NCBI RefSeq assembly: GCF_013407925.2
Contig: NZ_CP060201.1
Location: 2,604,001 to 2,668,000, forward strand
Length of the DNA stretch: 64,000 bases
Source of the DNA: Pseudomonas protegens
GTDB taxonomy: Bacteria > Pseudomonadota > Gammaproteobacteria > Pseudomonadales > Pseudomonadaceae
Direction of reading: 5' to 3'
The position numbers and the translations under genes were made by a program. Under the pieces are notes generated by a model. It had not been told where the DNA came from, made no database searches, and worked only from the letters and a program-made list of their open reading frames with translations. Positions 61,656-64,000 of this stretch are shown here, one piece after another (within the stretch, counting starts at the first letter, position 1; the number at the start of each line of letters is the position of its first letter).

Positions 61656-63110
61656 TCAGGCTTGGGGGGAATCGGCGGTCTTGGGCAGGCGCTGATCAAT
61701 CACTTGATACAAATGGCTGCTTTCGGGCCAGTTGCGCATGAAACGCGCGCGATCCCGGGCATAAGCCGGGGCGAAACTGCTCAGGCTGGCGTGCTGGCAC
61801 ATGGAGTCAAGATCGATCAACGCCCAGCGGTCCTCGTGCCAGAACAGGTTGTGCCCCTTGAAGTCACCGTGACTGATGCGTTCCTTGATCAGCTCGGCAA
61901 ACAACCGGTCCAATGCCTGCAACTCAGGCTCCGGCGCGTCACCACTGTCCACGAACGGCGCAAAACGCTCGATGATGTCCGGTCCTGGCAAATACTCGGT
62001 GACCAGGTAGGCGCGCCGGCGCAACCAGAGAAAACGCTGCTCCAGCAGCGCCAGGGGCTTGGGCGTGGCAATGCCGAGAAACGCCAGGCGATTGCCTTCG
62101 CGCCAGGAGTGCCAGGCCCGGCTCGGGCGCCAGAAACGCTTGAGCCAATGAGCGAAGCCCTTGATGTTGTAGCGCTTGACCACCAGGGTCCGCCCCGCCA
62201 CCGCGACCCGGCCGACACTGGCCGCGCCACCGGTCTTGTACAGATGGCCCTGGTCCAGCAAGGCATCGGCCTGCTCCAACACAGGCCGCATCGCCGCCTC
62301 TTCTTCGCGACGGATCGCCCGCAGGGCAAAGGGTCCGCGCTGCACGCTGAACAGCGTGCAGTCACGGCCGACCTTGTTGAGAAAATCCCGCAGCCGCCAG
62401 CCACGCACCTTGTTCACCTGTTTTTCCAGGGCCTCCAGGGGCAAGGCGTGCTCGGCATTGCCGAGCAGGTAGTGCACCAGCAACTCTTCGGTGAAGGGCT
62501 CCAGGCTCTTGGGCAACTGGGCGAAGAACACCCCAAGGTTCTCCAGCACCCTGGACCGGGACAGAGGCTTGCCGGCCTCCTCGACGCAGATCCCCGCACC
62601 ATCGATCAAATACAGCTGGCCACCATGGCGCAGCAGATTGTCCAGGTGCAGGTCTTCCTGCCACAGGCCCTTGGCGTGCAACTGGGCAATCGCCCCGAGC
62701 GCCTCGGCCAGCACCGCCGTCTGCTCATCGGCCAGTACCGGCAGGTTCTCCACCTGCTGCCAGGCGTCGCCCAGGCTTTGCGAGCCTTCTAGAAATTCAA
62801 AAAGCAGCCAGCCACCCTCGCCTTCCTGCAGGCCGTCGGCCAGCAGCAGAGGGGTGGTCAGGCCTTGCTGCGCCAGCAGGCGCACGCCGTTCAACTCTCG
62901 CTGAAAATGCCGCGCCGCCTTGGACCCCACCAGCAGCTTGGCCAGCACCGGGCGGCCTCGCCAGACCCCGGCGCCCACGTAGCGCTGCCCCGGCAGCACC
63001 CGCAGCAAGGTCAGCAATTGCAGTTGCGCCGGACCGGCGGCATCCGCCAGTTCAAGGCTCAGGGGCAGCACCGGGCTGCGCCCGCTGTTCTTCAGCTCGG
63101 ACAAACGCAT
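61656..63110 (-). CDS. Tandem kinase-like LPS core protein
   Basis: 484 aa made of two kinase-like halves. Half one (40-180): K58 in VLAKLL, D153-x4-N158 in WQEDLHLDNLL and D170 in YLIDGAG. Half two (290-440): K312 in VVKRYN, D416-x4-N421 in SHGDFKGHNLF and D433 in LIDLDSM. Both halves thus keep Lys, catalytic Asp, Asn and metal Asp, so both could be active. By position it corresponds to the PA5006-type gene of the P. aeruginosa core cluster, where related kinases phosphorylate inner-core heptoses. The ATG overlaps the upstream stop as TGATG. Confidence 0.82.
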   Translation of the reverse strand: MRLSELKNSGRSPVLPLSLELADAAGPAQLQLLTLLRVLPGQRYVGAGVWRGRPVLAKLLVGSKAARHFQRELNGVRLLAQQGLTTPLLLADGLQEGEGGWLLFEFLEGSQSLGDAWQQVENLPVLADEQTAVLAEALGAIAQLHAKGLWQEDLHLDNLLRHGGQLYLIDGAGICVEEAGKPLSRSRVLENLGVFFAQLPKSLEPFTEELLVHYLLGNAEHALPLEALEKQVNKVRGWRLRDFLNKVGRDCTLFSVQRGPFALRAIRREEEAAMRPVLEQADALLDQGHLYKTGGAASVGRVAVAGRTLVVKRYNIKGFAHWLKRFWRPSRAWHSWREGNRLAFLGIATPKPLALLEQRFLWLRRRAYLVTEYLPGPDIIERFAPFVDSGDAPEPELQALDRLFAELIKERISHGDFKGHNLFWHEDRWALIDLDSMCQHASLSSFAPAYARDRARFMRNWPESSHLYQVIDQRLPKTADSPQA

Positions 63111-63862
63111 CAGCGAGATTCCTTATGACTGCTGCGAGCACTGAGACGGGTCAGCCAGGCCTGCACCAGGGAACTGTCGGGCGACTGATCCAGGTACGCC
63201 GCCAGCAGCGCGCGCACTTCGTCGACGCTCCACACCGAAGCCCGGCGCAGCAAAGGTTCAAGATCCTTGACCCGATCACGCTGCCCGAACAATAGAGGCC
63301 GGGTTTTCTCCAGGTCGATCAACTGCGCCTGATAGCCGTCGCCGTGCCCCCGCAGAAAAATATGCTTGGGATAGAAACAGCCATGCACCTGACGCAAGCT
63401 GTGCAGCTGCCGGGCCAGTTGCCCGCAAGCCTTGAGCACCGCCTGACGCTGTACTTCGCTGAGTTCATCCCAACGCAACAGCAGCCCGTCCAGGTCGTCC
63501 CAGCCGTCCAGGGCCCGGGTCAGGAGAATCGCCCGGGACTCGCCCGCCACCTTGCGCATGCCAAAGAACACCGCCTGCAAGGCCGGAATGCCCAGCAGCT
63601 GATAGCGCCGGATATTGCGAAACTCCCGGGCGAAACTCGGCTCGCCGAAGGGCCGGTGCAGGGTGCGGGTCAGGTAGTTGGTCTGACGCTTGAGATAGAA
63701 ACCCTGCCCCTCCACATCCAGGCGAAAGACACTGCTGCTGCCGCCACGGCTGGTGTTGGGTTCATCCACCGCAGCCAATTGCACGGCCCACAGCTGGTCA
63801 AAAGTGCCGAGGCCGTTACGCTCCAGCAGCGCACGCTCCTGCGGCGCCAGGAAATCAGTCAT
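63110..63862 (-). CDS. InaA-family LPS kinase-like protein
   Basis: 250 aa. GGSSSVFRLDVEGQGFYLKRQTNY holds the ATP-site Lys (K59), and LIDLEKTRPL the metal-loop Asp (D183). The catalytic-loop region reads VHGCFYPKHIFL where WaaP has HRDCYxCHF, so the usual Asp is missing or shifted. By analogy it phosphorylates a heptose of the LPS inner core, but activity is uncertain. Its ATG overlaps the upstream stop by four bases (ATGA), and the tandem kinase follows. Confidence 0.8.
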   Translation of the reverse strand: MTDFLAPQERALLERNGLGTFDQLWAVQLAAVDEPNTSRGGSSSVFRLDVEGQGFYLKRQTNYLTRTLHRPFGEPSFAREFRNIRRYQLLGIPALQAVFFGMRKVAGESRAILLTRALDGWDDLDGLLLRWDELSEVQRQAVLKACGQLARQLHSLRQVHGCFYPKHIFLRGHGDGYQAQLIDLEKTRPLLFGQRDRVKDLEPLLRRASVWSVDEVRALLAAYLDQSPDSSLVQAWLTRLSARSSHKESR

Positions 63863-64000
63863 TCACGCCCCTCAAAAAATCTCACCACGTGACGAATGCG
63901 CTCCTTGTCGGAGGCACTCAGCCGGTTGCGCTCGCGGTACTGCAGATAGAAACGCAGGCGCTGAGTGGCCGACAGATGATATTTGGCCACCTTGTCCAGG
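63859..64000 (-). CDS. 3' end of an LPS-cluster gene, cut by the window edge
   Basis: The last 46 codons of a frame that continues beyond the window read LDKVAKYHLSATQRLRFYLQYRERNRLSASDKERIRHVVRFFEGRE. The basic, helical C-terminus and the position suggest another heptose kinase-like (WaaP/InaA) gene, but this fragment alone cannot prove it. The stop overlaps the next ATG (ATGA). Confidence 0.65.
   Translation of the reverse strand, partial: LDKVAKYHLSATQRLRFYLQYRERNRLSASDKERIRHVVRFFEGRE

Overview
The window is a stretch of Pseudomonas chromosome, most likely from the P. fluorescens/P. protegens/P. chlororaphis group. This is inferred from high GC, protein-level resemblance, Pseudomonas-type REP elements, and a gene order that follows the P. 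aeruginosa PA4938-PA5008 neighbourhood with local rearrangements. Almost all of it is core genome. I see no prophage, insertion sequence, CRISPR array, toxin-antitoxin pair or rRNA operon. Many starts had to be moved downstream of the longest possible reading frame; the reason is given in each entry.

Layout. 0-3 kb: tRNA-Leu(CAG) with a clear sigma70 promoter and terminator, then a two-gene Fe3+ ABC transporter (binding protein and fused permease) without an ATPase gene. 3-5 kb: a REP pair and a methyl-accepting chemotaxis protein on the minus strand. 5-17.4 kb, all minus strand: nnrD-like gene, tsaE, amiB, mutL, miaA, hfq, hflX, hflK, hflC (cell wall, mismatch repair, tRNA modification, RNA chaperone, membrane protease control), a terminator, then hisZ and purA. 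17.5-21 kb: queG, a TRIC-type channel gene, orn and rsgA. 21-23 kb: motB/motA behind a FliA-type promoter. 23-29.4 kb: an HDOD protein, rhdA, psd, serB and a HAMP membrane protein with a cyclase-like C-terminus.

29.6-38.9 kb, minus strand: nudF, a DUF1249 gene, cpdA, yqiA, parE, a phytase-like secreted protein, a membrane-anchored retropepsin and parC, so the two topoisomerase IV subunits share one gene string; a PqiC-type lipoprotein gene follows parC. 39-45 kb: an RsiV-like lipoprotein, then thiC-cytX behind a TPP riboswitch, then tolC. 45-50.9 kb: waaA, a divergent LysR/SMR pair around a palindromic operator, an FAD oxidoreductase, an aldo-keto reductase and an uncharacterised protein with a Nudix-box-like stretch.

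50.9-64 kb is a lipopolysaccharide inner-core/outer-core region. It reads msbA-mig-14-dnpA-hldE on the minus strand, a divergent kinase-like gene, a GT-C membrane protein, a GT2 glycosyltransferase, a carbamoyltransferase, a tandem kinase, an InaA-type kinase-like gene and the 3' end of one more gene. Its composition is visibly more AT-rich around 56.6-59.7 kb.

The most interesting leads are the degenerate cyclase domain next to serB, a hairpin that would cover the msbA ribosome binding site, LPS-kinase relatives without the canonical catalytic aspartate, the Nudix-like motif at 50.2 kb, the palindrome in the LysR/SMR gap, and large CAAGC/GCTTG hairpin repeats in intergenic gaps. I did not find a clearly new multi-gene system.
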